49,707 bases of DNA from Pedosphaera sp. (GTDB lineage Bacteria > Verrucomicrobiota > Verrucomicrobiia > Limisphaerales > JADLHS01), in the NCBI GenBank assembly GCA_009695195.1, contig SIBJ01000022.1:1-49707 (forward strand), written 5' to 3'. The position numbers were made by a program, and so were the translations under genes. Numbering within the stretch: the stretch's first letter is position 1; the number at the start of each line of letters is the position of its first letter. A model generated the notes under the pieces. It was given only the letters and a program-made list of their open reading frames with translations. It searched no databases and was not told where the DNA came from. Shown here in pieces: positions 23,838 to 33,299 of this stretch.

Positions 23838-25178
23838 ATGCGCAAAAGTATCTTTCGCCATCTCTACACCTGGGTCGTGCTGGCGATCATCCTCGGCGCG
23901 GTGTTCGGTTATTGTTTTCCCGCCGCGGGCGCGAACCTCAAGCCCCTCGGCGACGGCTTCATCAAACTCATCCGCATGGTGGTCACGCCCATCATCTTCA
24001 CCACCGTCGTCGTCGGCATCGCGGGCATGGGTAGCTTCAAACGCATCGGGCGCGTCGGCCTCAAAGCCATCGTGTACTTCGAGGTCGTCACCACGCTCGC
24101 GCTCGTCATCGGCTGGGCGGTGGTGAAATGGATTCAACCCGGCGCGGGCGTGAACGCCGATCCCGCCACGCTCGACACCAAGTCCATCCAGAATTACGTC
24201 ACGCACTCCCAGAGCCACGGCCTGGTCGAATTTTTCCTGAACATCATCCCGAGCAGCATCGTGGACGCCTTCGCGCGCGGCGACATCGTGCAGGTGTTGT
24301 TTTTTTCCGTGCTGTTCGGCTTCGCGCTTTCGGCAATGGGCGAGCGCGGGCGGCCGCTGGTCCAAACCCTCGAACAACTGGCCGAGGCGTTCATGAAACT
24401 CATCGGGTTCATCGTGAAGCTCGCGCCCGTGGCGGCGTTCGGCGCGATTGCCTACACGACCGCGAGCCTCGGCTTCGAGGCGTTGAAAGCCCAGCTTCAT
24501 CTCATGCTCTGCGTCTATCTCACGTGCATCGTCTTCATCGTGGCGCTGCTCGGCGGGTTGCTCGCGTTGAACGGCGTGAGCCTTTGGCGCTATTTGAAAT
24601 TCATCCGCGAAGAAATTTTCATCGTCCTCGGTACCGCCTCCTCGGAATCGGTGTTGCCGCGCATGATGACGCGGCTCGAACAGCTCGGTTGCTCGCAACC
24701 CATCGTGCGCCTCGTCCTGCCCGCCGGTTACTCGTTCAACATGGACGGCTCGTGCATCTATCTCACGATGGCCGCCATCTTCATCGCGCAGGCCACCAAC
24801 ACGCACCTGACGATCTGGCAGGAGCTGAGCGTCATCATCATCTGCCTCGTCACTTCCAAAGGCGCGGCGGGCGTGGTTGGCAGCGCGTTCATCGTGCTCG
24901 CGGCCACGCTGGCGTCGCTCAAGACGATTCCGGTCGAGGGTATGGTGTTGATCCTGGGCGTGGACCGGTTGATGGCCGAGGCCCGCGCCGTGACCAACCT
25001 CATCGGCAACGGTGCCGCCACCATCCTCATCTCGAAGTGGGAAAATGAATTCGACGCCGTGAAAGCCGAGGCCATGTTGCGCGCCGGCCCGCCCGCCGTC
25101 CCCGAAACCCCGCTCGTCCACGCGCCCGATGCGCTCGCGGCCAACGCCGCCGAAGAATTGCGCGAGCGAGGCAAGTGA
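23838..25178 (+). CDS. dctA: Dicarboxylate/amino-acid:cation symporter (DctA/GltP family)
   Basis: The 446-residue inner-membrane protein has the full DAACS pattern: GDGFIKLIRMVVTPIIF in the N-terminal half, the re-entrant hairpin TASSESVLP, the TM7 motif FNMDGSCIY (NMDGT-like) and MAEARAVTNLIGNG in TM8. It should import C4-dicarboxylates or acidic amino acids with protons or sodium. The C-terminus has a variable Ala/Pro-rich tail. ATG at 23838 directly precedes the first helix. It is not in an obvious operon. Substrate cannot be decided from the sequence alone. Confidence 0.88.
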   Translation: MRKSIFRHLYTWVVLAIILGAVFGYCFPAAGANLKPLGDGFIKLIRMVVTPIIFTTVVVGIAGMGSFKRIGRVGLKAIVYFEVVTTLALVIGWAVVKWIQPGAGVNADPATLDTKSIQNYVTHSQSHGLVEFFLNIIPSSIVDAFARGDIVQVLFFSVLFGFALSAMGERGRPLVQTLEQLAEAFMKLIGFIVKLAPVAAFGAIAYTTASLGFEALKAQLHLMLCVYLTCIVFIVALLGGLLALNGVSLWRYLKFIREEIFIVLGTASSESVLPRMMTRLEQLGCSQPIVRLVLPAGYSFNMDGSCIYLTMAAIFIAQATNTHLTIWQELSVIIICLVTSKGAAGVVGSAFIVLAATLASLKTIPVEGMVLILGVDRLMAEARAVTNLIGNGAATILISKWENEFDAVKAEAMLRAGPPAVPETPLVHAPDALAANAAEELRERGK

Positions 25179-25288
25179 GCCGGCAGCGCGGAACTCAAAC
25201 TTGATAAGACCACCCGGCGCATCCATCCTGCCCGCAATTCACGTTGCAACGATGCAACATTTTAACGATTCAACCGCTTAACGAATTT

Positions 25289-26059
25289 ATGTCATCACTC
25301 TCCGGCAAACTCGGCATCGTCTTCGGCGTCGCAAACAAACGCTCCATCGCCTGGGCCATCGCGCAGGCGTGGCATCGCGAGGGCGCGAAGCTCGCGTTCA
25401 CGTATCAGGGCGAACGGCTCAAGGAAAACGTAGAGGAACTCGCCGGCACGTTCGGCCCGGACACGCTCATCATGCCGTGCGACGTGACGAAGGATGAGGA
25501 CATCGCGCGCGTGTTCACCGATGTCGGCGCGAAGTTTGGCAAACTGCATCTGCTGCTCCACTCCGTCGCGTTCGCGCCGAAGGAAGCGCTCGAAGGCGAT
25601 TTCCTTAACACGAGCCGCGAGGCCTATCGCATCGCGCATGACATCAGCGCGTATTCGCTCGTGGCGCTCGCGCGCGGCGCGGCGCCGCTGATGACCGACG
25701 GCGGCAGCATCGTGGCGATGAGCTATTACGGCGCGGAGAAAGTCGTGCCGCATTACAACGTCATGGGCGTCGCCAAAGCCTCGCTCGAAGCCAGCACGCG
25801 CTATCTCGCCTACGATCTCGGCCCGAAAAAAATCCGCGTGAACTGCATCAGCGCCGGCCCGATGAACACGCTCGCCGCCCGCGGCATCGCCGGTTTCACC
25901 GACATGCTCAAGCATTACGAAGCCCACGCGCCGCTCAAACGCAACGTCCTGCCCGAAGAACTCGGCGCCACCGGCGCCTTCCTCGCCAGCGACGGCGCCG
26001 CGGCGATCACGGGACAGGTGATCTACGTGGACAGCGGTTACCAAATCATGGGGATGTGA
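25289..26059 (+). CDS. fabI: Enoyl-[acyl-carrier-protein] reductase (NADH), FabI type
   Basis: The 256-residue SDR enzyme reduces enoyl-ACP in the last step of each fatty-acid elongation cycle. Residues GVANKRSIAWAIAQAW bind the cofactor, the catalytic Tyr-X6-Lys is in HYNVMGVAKAS, and YLAYDLGPKKIRVNCISAGP and YVDSGYQIMGM are typical of FabI. The start is ATG 25289; the frame is open upstream to 25244, but the conserved N-terminus begins at MSSLSGKLGIVFG. Other fatty-acid genes are 8-12 kb downstream. FabI sequence variants matter for triclosan sensitivity, but no prediction is made here. Confidence 0.93.
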   Translation: MSSLSGKLGIVFGVANKRSIAWAIAQAWHREGAKLAFTYQGERLKENVEELAGTFGPDTLIMPCDVTKDEDIARVFTDVGAKFGKLHLLLHSVAFAPKEALEGDFLNTSREAYRIAHDISAYSLVALARGAAPLMTDGGSIVAMSYYGAEKVVPHYNVMGVAKASLEASTRYLAYDLGPKKIRVNCISAGPMNTLAARGIAGFTDMLKHYEAHAPLKRNVLPEELGATGAFLASDGAAAITGQVIYVDSGYQIMGM

Positions 26060-26075
26060 CTTCTCCGATCAGGTC

Positions 26076-26566
26076 ATGTCAAAACCACTTACAGTTTCCA
26101 TTCTCCTGAAAGCGGCGGCTGCTTTCGCCAGGGAAGAATCAAAACACGCCGAGCCGGCATTGTTTGGCGTGACGGACGGCAAGGCGGTTGGCACGTATCT
26201 CGAACATAAATTTCAGACCGCGCTACAAAAACGATTTCAATACGAGCGAGGCAGTTTAGCCAAGGGTATTGATTTCCCCGGACTCGAAGTGGACATCAAA
26301 GTCACGAGTGTCCGGCAACCGCAGTCGTCCTGCCCTTTCAAAAGCGCGCGGCAGAAGATTTATGGCTTGGGCTATTCTCTGCTCGTTTTTGTTTATGACA
26401 GGCACGACGACCAAGCGGCGCGCACCGGGCGGCTCGACATCCTGCACGCCATCTTTGTCAAAAAGGAGCGGACAGCGGATTTTCAAACGCCTTGCAATGG
26501 CGGTTGCAATACAGCCGTGTCATCGAAAAAGCCGGGGCGATTGGCGGCATCCTTCGCCTGAAATGA
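26076..26566 (+). pseudogene. Type II restriction endonuclease gene with internal deletion
   Basis: Residues 1-135 read as a normal nuclease: FGVTDGKAVGTYLEHKF, then GIDFPGLEVDIKVTSVRQPQ, with D and K of a PD-(D/E)XK site, and YSLLVFVYDR. After ERTADFQT the frame loses its meaning and ends at 26561. In another frame the true C-terminus appears from about 26493 (ALQWRLQYSRVIEKAGAIGG then ILRLK), stopping at 26566 with an ATGA overlap to the methylase start. From memory of related proteins, several dozen residues between these parts are missing. So an internal deletion of non-multiple-of-three length has disabled the enzyme, unless assembly is at fault. Confidence 0.75.
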
Positions 26567-28170
26567 AATCCCGCGCCAAAATCGAGTTTGGCGATTTCCA
26601 GACTCCCGCAATTCTCGCCCGACAGGTTTCTGAACTGTTGCGGCAAAAAGGAATCGCGCCCAAACATGTGATTGAGCCGACCTGCGGTGTCGGGGCTTTT
26701 CTCGTGGCGTCCGCGGCGTTTTTTCCACACGCGACTTTGCGCGGCTGGGACGTGAACCCTGTTTACGTCCAGCAGACGGTGGACGAACTGCGTCGGGCGG
26801 GCGTGGCTTTACGCGCAACCGTGGAACATCAGGATTTCTTCACGCACGATTGGGAGCACCAGTTTGGTAAGCTGCACGGCGAGCTTTTGATTCTCGGCAA
26901 TCTTCCCTGGGTCACCAACTCGACCGTTTCCGCCATGAACGGAAACAATTTGCCGACGAAAGAAAACTTTCTTGGCTTGCGGGGGCTGGCGGCCCGAACC
27001 GGCAAAGCCAACTTTGACATTTCCGAGTGGATGCTGATCCAGCTAGTCCGCGCGTTGCGCGGGCGCGCCGCCACCATCGCCATGCTTTGCAAAACAGCAA
27101 CCGCGAGAAAACTTCTGCGCTATGCCTGGCAGAATGACGGTCGCATCCACGAAGCTTCGCTCTACCGGATTGACGCCGCTGAACATTTCGAGGCGTCGGT
27201 AGGCGCTTGTCTGCTGCTCGCGCAAACCGGCGTCGCCGGGCCGGCAGAAGCGGACGTTTACGAATCACTCACGGCTACGAAACCCGCCAGTCGAATCGGT
27301 TTGGCCGGCCAGGATTTGGTCGCTGATCTCCGCACCTATCGAAAACTCCAACATCTCGAAGGACTCTGCTCTTTTCAGTGGCGCTCCGGCGTCAAGCACG
27401 ACTGCGCCCCGGTGATGGAACTGAAACCCGCCGCCAACGGCGCGATGGAAAATAAACTTGGCGAACTCGTCATGCTTGAACCCGACTGCCTTTATCCGTT
27501 GCTCAAATGCAGCGACCTCGCCAATGGGCGGACAACGCCGGAGCGTCTCGTGTTGGTGACCCAGCAAAATATCGGCGGGGACACCGCCGGCCTCGCCCGC
27601 TCCGCGCCGCAAACCTGGAATTATCTCCAAACCCACCGCGACAAACTGGACGCCCGCAAAAGTTCCATCTACAAAGGCAGCGCGCCGTTCGCGTTGTTTG
27701 GCATCGGCGATTACGCATTCGCACCGTGGAAAGTTGCGGTCTCCGGGTTGCATCGCACCGCGCGGTTTCAAGTCGTCGGCCCGTTTCAGCACAAGCCGGT
27801 TTTTCTGGACGACACCTGCTATTTTTTGCCGTTTGAAAGCCGGGCGCAGGCACAACTCATCGCCGACATTTTGAATTCTCCGCCCTGCCAGCGATTCATC
27901 CGTGCGCTGCTGTTCGCCGACACAAAACGTCCCATCACCGTCGAGTTGCTCCAGCGTTTGAACCTCAATGTCATCGCGCAGGAAGCTGGTTGCGAACAAC
28001 GCTGGCGGGCCATGCAAAACACCAACTTCCGTTTCGCTCCGGCGGTGCCGCAATACGAATTGGTGATGGAGACAGCAAAGTCTGGCGTTCGCAGCCGGAA
28101 GCGTTCGGCCAAAATTGTTTCCACGAGCTACAACAATCCGCACCATCGGCGAAGGGCGGCCGGCCGTTGA
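26563..28170 (+). CDS. DNA adenine methyltransferase of the restriction-modification locus
   Basis: The 535-residue protein from ATG 26563 has SAM motif I VIEPTCGVGAFLVA and catalytic motif IV LGNLPWVTN (an NPPW-type box, here NLPW), giving an N6-adenine methylase. A long C-terminal target-recognition region follows (for example LVLVTQQNIGGDTAGLA and SIYKGSAPFALFGIGDYAF). It overlaps the endonuclease by 4 bp (ATGA) and would protect the same site. With the endonuclease damaged it is now an orphan methylase. The recognition sequence is unknown. Confidence 0.85.
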   Translation: MKSRAKIEFGDFQTPAILARQVSELLRQKGIAPKHVIEPTCGVGAFLVASAAFFPHATLRGWDVNPVYVQQTVDELRRAGVALRATVEHQDFFTHDWEHQFGKLHGELLILGNLPWVTNSTVSAMNGNNLPTKENFLGLRGLAARTGKANFDISEWMLIQLVRALRGRAATIAMLCKTATARKLLRYAWQNDGRIHEASLYRIDAAEHFEASVGACLLLAQTGVAGPAEADVYESLTATKPASRIGLAGQDLVADLRTYRKLQHLEGLCSFQWRSGVKHDCAPVMELKPAANGAMENKLGELVMLEPDCLYPLLKCSDLANGRTTPERLVLVTQQNIGGDTAGLARSAPQTWNYLQTHRDKLDARKSSIYKGSAPFALFGIGDYAFAPWKVAVSGLHRTARFQVVGPFQHKPVFLDDTCYFLPFESRAQAQLIADILNSPPCQRFIRALLFADTKRPITVELLQRLNLNVIAQEAGCEQRWRAMQNTNFRFAPAVPQYELVMETAKSGVRSRKRSAKIVSTSYNNPHHRRRAAGR

Positions 28171-28183
28171 GTTAATTTCTCCC

Positions 28184-29413
28184 GTGAGCGCTCGCAAACC
28201 CGCCCTCGGCTTCATCTTCGTCACGCTGTTTCTCGACATCCTCGGGATCGGGTTGATCATTCCCATCCTGCCGAAACTCATCGAGCAGCTTTCCGGCGGG
28301 AATGTTTCCGCCGCGTCGCACACCTTCGGCTGGCTCGCGGCGGTGGCGGCGTTGATGCAATTTCTTTGCGCGCCGGCGCTCGGAAGTTTGTCGGATCGGT
28401 TTGGGCGGCGCGCGGTGATTCTCACTTCACTGCTGGGGTCGTGGCTGGATTATCTGCTGCTCGCGTTCGCGCCGAGTTTGCCGTGGTTTTTTCTCGGACG
28501 CGTCATCACCGGCATCACGAGCGCGAACATCACGGCGGCCAACGCGTATATCGCGGACGTAAGTCCGCCGGAAAAGCGCGCGGCTAATTTCGGACTGGTC
28601 GGCGCGGCGTTCGGCTTGGGCTTCATCGCCGGGCCGGCACTCGGTGGATTGCTCGGACAATACAGCCTGCGCCTGCCGTTTCTCGTGGCGGCGGGAATGA
28701 CAATGCTCAACTGGCTCTACGGAATGTTCGTCCTGCCGGAATCGCTCCCGCGCGAACAGCGGCGCGCGTTCGATTGGAAGCGCGCGAATCCCATCGGCTC
28801 GTTCGTGGCGTTGCGGCGGCACCCCGAATTGCTCGGGCTGACGGAAACTTATTTTCTCATCAACATCGCGCACCAGGTTTTTCCAGCGACGTTGGTGCTC
28901 TACACGAGTTTTCGTTACGATTGGACGCCAAAACAAGTCGGCCTGTCGCTGGCGTTGGTAGGCATGATGGCAGCCATTGTGCAAGGGGGGCTGGCGCGGA
29001 AGATCATTCCCAAGCTCGGCGAACGGCGGTCCATTGTCGTCGGATTGACGAATGGGGCGGTGTTTCTGGCCTTGTATGGCCTGGCTTCGCGGGGGTGGAT
29101 GATTTACGTGCTGCTCGTGATCGGTTCGTTCGGGGGCATCGCCATGCCCGCACTGCAAGGAATGGTTTCGCGCTGCGTGCCGCTCAATGAACAAGGCGCC
29201 GTTCAGGGCGCGCTGGCAAGCCTCGCGAGCCTCGCAGGAATTCTTGGGCCGGTGCTGGCGACGGGACTGTTCGGCTACTTCGTCAGCGAGCGGGCGCCGG
29301 TGCTTGTGCCGGGCGCGGCGTTCTTCGCGTCGTCGCTGCTGGTGTTCACCGCGCTGTTGCTGGCGTTGCGGGCGTTCGGAAAAGTCCCAACTACTGCCGC
29401 CGCAAACGCGTGA
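28184..29413 (+). CDS. MFS transporter, TetA/multidrug efflux-like (TCR family)
   Basis: The 409-residue membrane protein with about 12 helices starts at GTG 28184 ([20 protein letters not shown]). It carries the motif A loop [10 protein letters not shown] between TM2 and TM3 and the drug/H+ antiporter motif [20 protein letters not shown] in TM4/TM5, followed by [19 protein letters not shown] (motif C). This pattern is that of TetA-type 12-TM efflux pumps. The real substrate is unknown; similarity does not imply tetracycline resistance. Its start lies 14 bp after the methylase stop, so it may be co-transcribed with that gene. Confidence 0.88.
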   Translation: MSARKPALGFIFVTLFLDILGIGLIIPILPKLIEQLSGGNVSAASHTFGWLAAVAALMQFLCAPALGSLSDRFGRRAVILTSLLGSWLDYLLLAFAPSLPWFFLGRVITGITSANITAANAYIADVSPPEKRAANFGLVGAAFGLGFIAGPALGGLLGQYSLRLPFLVAAGMTMLNWLYGMFVLPESLPREQRRAFDWKRANPIGSFVALRRHPELLGLTETYFLINIAHQVFPATLVLYTSFRYDWTPKQVGLSLALVGMMAAIVQGGLARKIIPKLGERRSIVVGLTNGAVFLALYGLASRGWMIYVLLVIGSFGGIAMPALQGMVSRCVPLNEQGAVQGALASLASLAGILGPVLATGLFGYFVSERAPVLVPGAAFFASSLLVFTALLLALRAFGKVPTTAAANA

Positions 29414-30695
29414 CGAACGCGCCGTCCACGCCGTCGGCAAACGGCGTCAGGGCGCGCTCGCGCTCCAGTTTGAATTCAGGGTGCGCGGCGAGGAATGTTT
29501 TCACCAGCTCGCCATTCTCCGCGGGTTCAAGACTGCACGTGCTGTAAACCAAAACGCCGGCGGGCTTGAGTTGGCGCGCGGCCTGATCGAGCAGTTCAAG
29601 CTGGTCGGCGCGCAGCCGCTCGATTTCCTCCGGCGTGATGCGCCAGCGCAAATCCACGCGGCGGCGCATGACGCCGGTGTTGGAGCAGGGAGCGTCCACA
29701 AGGACTTTGTTGAAAGTTGAAAGTTGAAAGCTGAAAGCTGAAACCGTTTCCACGCACGTCACGCCGAGGCGCGCGCAGTTTTCTTCGACGAGTTTCAGCC
29801 GGTCGGCAAAGATGTCGTGTGCGACGAGGCGGCTTTGATTCTGCGTGAGCTGCGCGATGAAGGTGGTCTTGCCGCCGGGCGCGGCGCAAAGATCGAGGAT
29901 CGCCTCGCCGGGTTGCGGATCGAGTTCGCGCACGGCCAGCAACGTGCTCGGGTCCTGGACGTAAAACCAACCTTGCCGAAAACTTTCGAGCGAGGTCAGC
30001 GGCGGATGGGATTTCAACTCGAACACCAAGTTCTCCCCGGTCCAATCGCGCGCGAAGAAATCGTAATCCACATTTTCCGCGCGCCACTTGGCGATGAGTT
30101 GCGCGGCGTCGGTGCGGAGCGTGTTCACGCGCGCGAAGGTTTTGGCCGGGGTGTTGTTCCATTCGAGGAGTTGCGCCGTCTTTTCCGCGCCAAAGTTTTT
30201 TTGCCAGCGGGCGACGAGCCATTCAGGGTGCGACCAACCGATCGCCGGCTGCGAGGTTTTCAGTTCGCCCAAAAGTTTTTTGGTTTCGTCCAGTTCACGC
30301 AGGTAACCGCGCAGGACGGCGTTGATGAAGCCCGCTTGCGGACCGAAGCCGGCCTGCTTCGCCTGCTCGACCGTCTCATGGACAGCGGCGTGCGCGGGAA
30401 TGCGGTCGAGCCAGAAACTTTGATACAGGCCGAGCCGCAGCAAATCCTGGAGCGCGGCTTTTTGCGTGCGGCCCGGTGTTTTGCGGGCGATGAGCCAGTC
30501 GAGCGCGGCCTGCCAGCGGACGACGCCGAGGACGAGTTCGTGACAAAGCCCGCGGTCGGGCGGGGAAAGTTCGGCGCGTTCCAGCGCGCGTTCGAGCAAG
30601 GCTTCGGTGAAGTCGCCGCCGGGCCGGCGCTGCCCCAGCACACGGGCCGCAATTTGTCTTGGTTTTTCTCCGCTCAATGAGTTTAATGATGGCAA
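29391..30695 (-). CDS. rsmB: 16S rRNA (cytosine-967-C5)-methyltransferase RsmB
   Basis: The 434-residue protein has an N-terminal NusB-like helical domain (about 10-145; ALLERALERAELSPPDRGLC) and a C-terminal class I methyltransferase with motif I LDLCAAPGGKT, catalytic-site motif IV DAPCSNTG and motif VI STCSL (two catalytic Cys). It methylates C967 of 16S rRNA. Between motifs III and IV the DNA has five exact 7-bp repeats (29709-29743), coding an odd SAFSFQLSTFN segment in place of the usual D-rich stretch. The gene overlaps the convergent MFS gene by 23 bp. Confidence 0.9.
   Translation of the reverse strand: MPSLNSLSGEKPRQIAARVLGQRRPGGDFTEALLERALERAELSPPDRGLCHELVLGVVRWQAALDWLIARKTPGRTQKAALQDLLRLGLYQSFWLDRIPAHAAVHETVEQAKQAGFGPQAGFINAVLRGYLRELDETKKLLGELKTSQPAIGWSHPEWLVARWQKNFGAEKTAQLLEWNNTPAKTFARVNTLRTDAAQLIAKWRAENVDYDFFARDWTGENLVFELKSHPPLTSLESFRQGWFYVQDPSTLLAVRELDPQPGEAILDLCAAPGGKTTFIAQLTQNQSRLVAHDIFADRLKLVEENCARLGVTCVETVSAFSFQLSTFNKVLVDAPCSNTGVMRRRVDLRWRITPEEIERLRADQLELLDQAARQLKPAGVLVYSTCSLEPAENGELVKTFLAAHPEFKLERERALTPFADGVDGAFVTRLRRQ
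29709..29743. repeat. Heptamer microsatellite inside rsmB
   Basis: Plus strand reads GTTGAAA three times followed by GCTGAAA twice: five 7-bp units without interruption. Because 7 is not a multiple of 3, gain or loss of one unit would shift the rsmB frame. The similar string is also seen as an intergenic repeat type in related genomes from memory. Confidence 0.9.
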
Positions 30696-30731
30696 TCTTG
30701 ATTTGATGGGGCGAGGACGAAACGATCTTTT

Positions 30732-32564
30732 ATGAAAGAAGAATTAGAGAAGATGGCGGCGAGCGGCAAAATCGAAGGCCGCCACGTCGAAACGCTGTTG
30801 CACCTGACGAACAGCGGTTTTTGTTCACACCGGAGCTGGGGCTTCGGCCGCATCAAAACCGTGGACACCGTTTTCGCCCGCTTCACCATTGATTTCCCCA
30901 ACAAACCCGGCCACACGATGGACCTCGCGTTCGCGGCGGAATCGTTGAAGGCCATCCCGAAGGATCACATTCTCGCGCGCAAAGCCGCGGACCTCGACGG
31001 CTTGCGGCAGATGGCGGCGCTGCACCATCTCGATCTCATCAAGGTCGTGCTCGGCAGCTACGGCGGGCGGGCGACCGTGGACCAGATTCAAGCGGCGCTC
31101 GTCCCGGACGTGATCCGCGACGATTGGAAGAAATGGCTCGAAGCCGCCAAGCGCGAAATGAAGAAGGACGGCCACTTCGTCGTCCCGGTCAAGAAAACCG
31201 ATCCGATCGTCTATCAAGCGCAGGAAGTCTCCTTGCAACACCGGTTGCTGGTGGAATTGCGCGCGGCCAAGGGACTGAAGGCCCGCGTCATCGTGGCCAC
31301 GGAGATCGCCCGGAGCATTGAGGACCTGAACGACAAAGCCGCCGCGGCCAATGAAGTCATCGGCGCGCTCAACAGCGAGGTCGCCACCTACACCCGCACC
31401 CAGCCGGCCGTGGCGCTCGAGGGAATTTTCGCCCGCGATGATCTGCGCCAACTGGCCGGCCTGGCCCTGATCGAAGGCGAAGTGACCGCCAATTACATCT
31501 GGACGACGGACCTGAAGTTCGGCGCGTTGATGGAAGCGCTGCCCGCCGCGAAGCATCGGCGCGCGCTGGAATCATTTTGCGCAGCGAACCCCGAACGCTG
31601 GCCCGACGTCGTGCGCGGCGCGCTGAATTCGGTTTCCGCCAAGTTGTGCAAGGAATTCGCCACCCTGCTCACGCAGAGCGGCAAGCTGCCGGAATTGAAA
31701 GAAGCCCTGTCCCGGCTCGTCAGCCAGCACACGGCCAGCAGCGAACTGCTCCTGTGGCTGGGCAAGGAACGCAGCGACACCTTCGCCGAGATTCTCGGCC
31801 CGGAAGTCTTCCGCGCGATGCTTACGGCGATGGAGCGCGATCAATTCAACGAGCGGCGCTCGAACCGCCTGCGCGAATTCATCGTCAGCGACCAGGATCT
31901 GATCGTGGACCTGACGGCCTCGGCGGACATTGAATTGATCAAGGACCTCACGCGCGCGCTGCAACTCTCCGCCGTGTTCGACGACATGGACAAGCGCTCC
32001 CTGCTCGCGCGCCTGGTGAAGAGTCATCCCGCCGTGCAATCGCTCGTCACCGGCGACCAGACCAAACAAGACTCCCTGTTGCACGTCTCGTGGGACAGTC
32101 TCGCGCGCCGCAAAGAGGAGTACGACGAACTGGTGCAGAAAAAAATCCCCGCCAACTCGTCGGAGATCGCCATCGCCCGCAGCTACGGTGACCTCAGCGA
32201 GAATCACGAGTTCAAGGCCGCGAAGGAAATGCAGGGCATCCTCAAACGCCGCAAAGCCGAACTGGAAGTGGCCCTCTCTCGCGCGCGCGGGACGGATTTC
32301 ACCGGCGCGCGCACGGAAGTCGTCAGCATCGGCACCGTGGTGCAGGCGACGGATCTCGATTCCAACAAGCTCGAGACGTTCACCGTGCTCGGCGCGTGGG
32401 ATTTTGACGCCGACAAGAATATCATCAGCTATCTCACGCCTGTCGGTCAGGCATTGCTTAACCGCAAGGCCGGCGACGTGGTGGAAGCGGAAGTGGGTGG
32501 CGAGCGCCATCGTCACCGCATCGAGAAGATCACGACCTATCAAGCGCCGGTGGCGGCGGAGTAG
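30732..32564 (+). CDS. GreA/GreB-family transcription elongation factor with large N-terminal extension
   Basis: The 610-residue protein ends with a recognisable GreA unit: an N-terminal coiled coil with SYGDLSENHEFKAAKEMQGI and the FKBP-like C-domain (VSIGTVVQATDLDS, then ISYLTPVGQALLNRKAGDVV). Ordinary GreA is ~158 residues. Here about 440 residues precede it, mostly helical, starting with a short beta-rich part (SHRSWGFGRIKTVDTVFAR). The acidic tip DLSEN is present, which suggests retained RNA-cleavage stimulation of stalled RNA polymerase. The extension is of unknown function and may tether the factor to another complex. A strong terminator follows at 32593. Confidence 0.88.
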   Translation: MKEELEKMAASGKIEGRHVETLLHLTNSGFCSHRSWGFGRIKTVDTVFARFTIDFPNKPGHTMDLAFAAESLKAIPKDHILARKAADLDGLRQMAALHHLDLIKVVLGSYGGRATVDQIQAALVPDVIRDDWKKWLEAAKREMKKDGHFVVPVKKTDPIVYQAQEVSLQHRLLVELRAAKGLKARVIVATEIARSIEDLNDKAAAANEVIGALNSEVATYTRTQPAVALEGIFARDDLRQLAGLALIEGEVTANYIWTTDLKFGALMEALPAAKHRRALESFCAANPERWPDVVRGALNSVSAKLCKEFATLLTQSGKLPELKEALSRLVSQHTASSELLLWLGKERSDTFAEILGPEVFRAMLTAMERDQFNERRSNRLREFIVSDQDLIVDLTASADIELIKDLTRALQLSAVFDDMDKRSLLARLVKSHPAVQSLVTGDQTKQDSLLHVSWDSLARRKEEYDELVQKKIPANSSEIAIARSYGDLSENHEFKAAKEMQGILKRRKAELEVALSRARGTDFTGARTEVVSIGTVVQATDLDSNKLETFTVLGAWDFDADKNIISYLTPVGQALLNRKAGDVVEAEVGGERHRHRIEKITTYQAPVAAE

Positions 32565-32592
32565 GAATTTTTGGGCCCCGCCTCCAAAATGC

Positions 32593-32629
32593 AAAGCCCC
32601 AAGTTTGAAACTTGGGGCTTTGTGCTTTT
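32593..32629 (+). terminator. Rho-independent terminator of the GreA-like gene
   Basis: AAAGCCCCAAGTTT (32593-32606) pairs with AAACTTGGGGCTTT (32608-32621) to give a perfect 14-bp stem, followed by GTGCTTTT. The stem starts 29 bp after the GreA-like stop codon at 32564. The arms also give an A/T-flanked hairpin on the other strand, where it could serve the DUF5069 gene. Confidence 0.9.
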
Positions 32630-32652
32630 GGATCCCGCGGCGTTCGACCCCG

Positions 32653-33101
32653 TCAAGCTTTCCCGCCAAAGCTCACGTAATCGTCCACGTCCAGCAGTTC
32701 GAACCAGGACGCAATATCCGTCCGCTTGGGTCCACACTGCTTGTGCAGGTTGTTGAAGTAGTCGCGTGAATCCGGATTGCCAGGCGCGCGACGTTCCTCG
32801 CGCGCGGACCATGCGTCAATTTCGGCGTCCGCCCGCGGATGTTTCGCCTTGGCGTTGATCCACTGGAGGATTTCACCGTCGCCTTTGCCGCTGGCGAGTT
32901 GTTTCTTCAGCGCCGCGGCGTCAATGCCGGCAAAGTCCAGGAATTCCTCGTCGAGCGGGCAGGCGTATTTGTATTCGCCGTTCTTGCCGGCGAGAAGGCC
33001 CGGCCTTTGTCCAACATGCGCGGCAAAATTGCGTAACCGCCCAAGCGCACGCGCGGACTGCGCGGCGGTTGCTTCGTCAAATCAGGTGCGTTCGTGGCCA
33101 T
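32653..33101 (-). pseudogene. DUF5069 protein, single-base frameshift
   Basis: The 5' part reads MATNAPDLTKQPPRSPRVRL, then GGYAILPRMLDKGRA. The 3' part in another frame reads LAGKNGEYKYACPLDEEFLD, then AKAKHPRADAEIDAW, RDYFNNLHKQCG and VDDYVSFGGKA with a stop at 32653. Together they make an otherwise complete DUF5069 protein of about 149 residues. The switch is at about 33005, where GGCCTTCTCGCC lacks one T. The length, 449 bp, is one base short of a whole number of codons. This is either a real frameshift mutation or a sequencing error. Confidence 0.85.
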
Positions 33102-33299
33102 AATTATTTTCCAATTGCGAACCGGCGGTATGCCGGTTGATTGTGGGCGACATGTTGTACCGGAATTCGTGAAACGCAAGCCTGCGGGCGCGCGGGTTTC
33201 AGCCCGCTGCTTCGCCCGAGTATTGCAGACTGGAGAATTTCACGGCGTTTTCCCGGTCGTCAGCAAAGCGGCGTGAACGCCGCGCGCCCCGCGCAGCGC

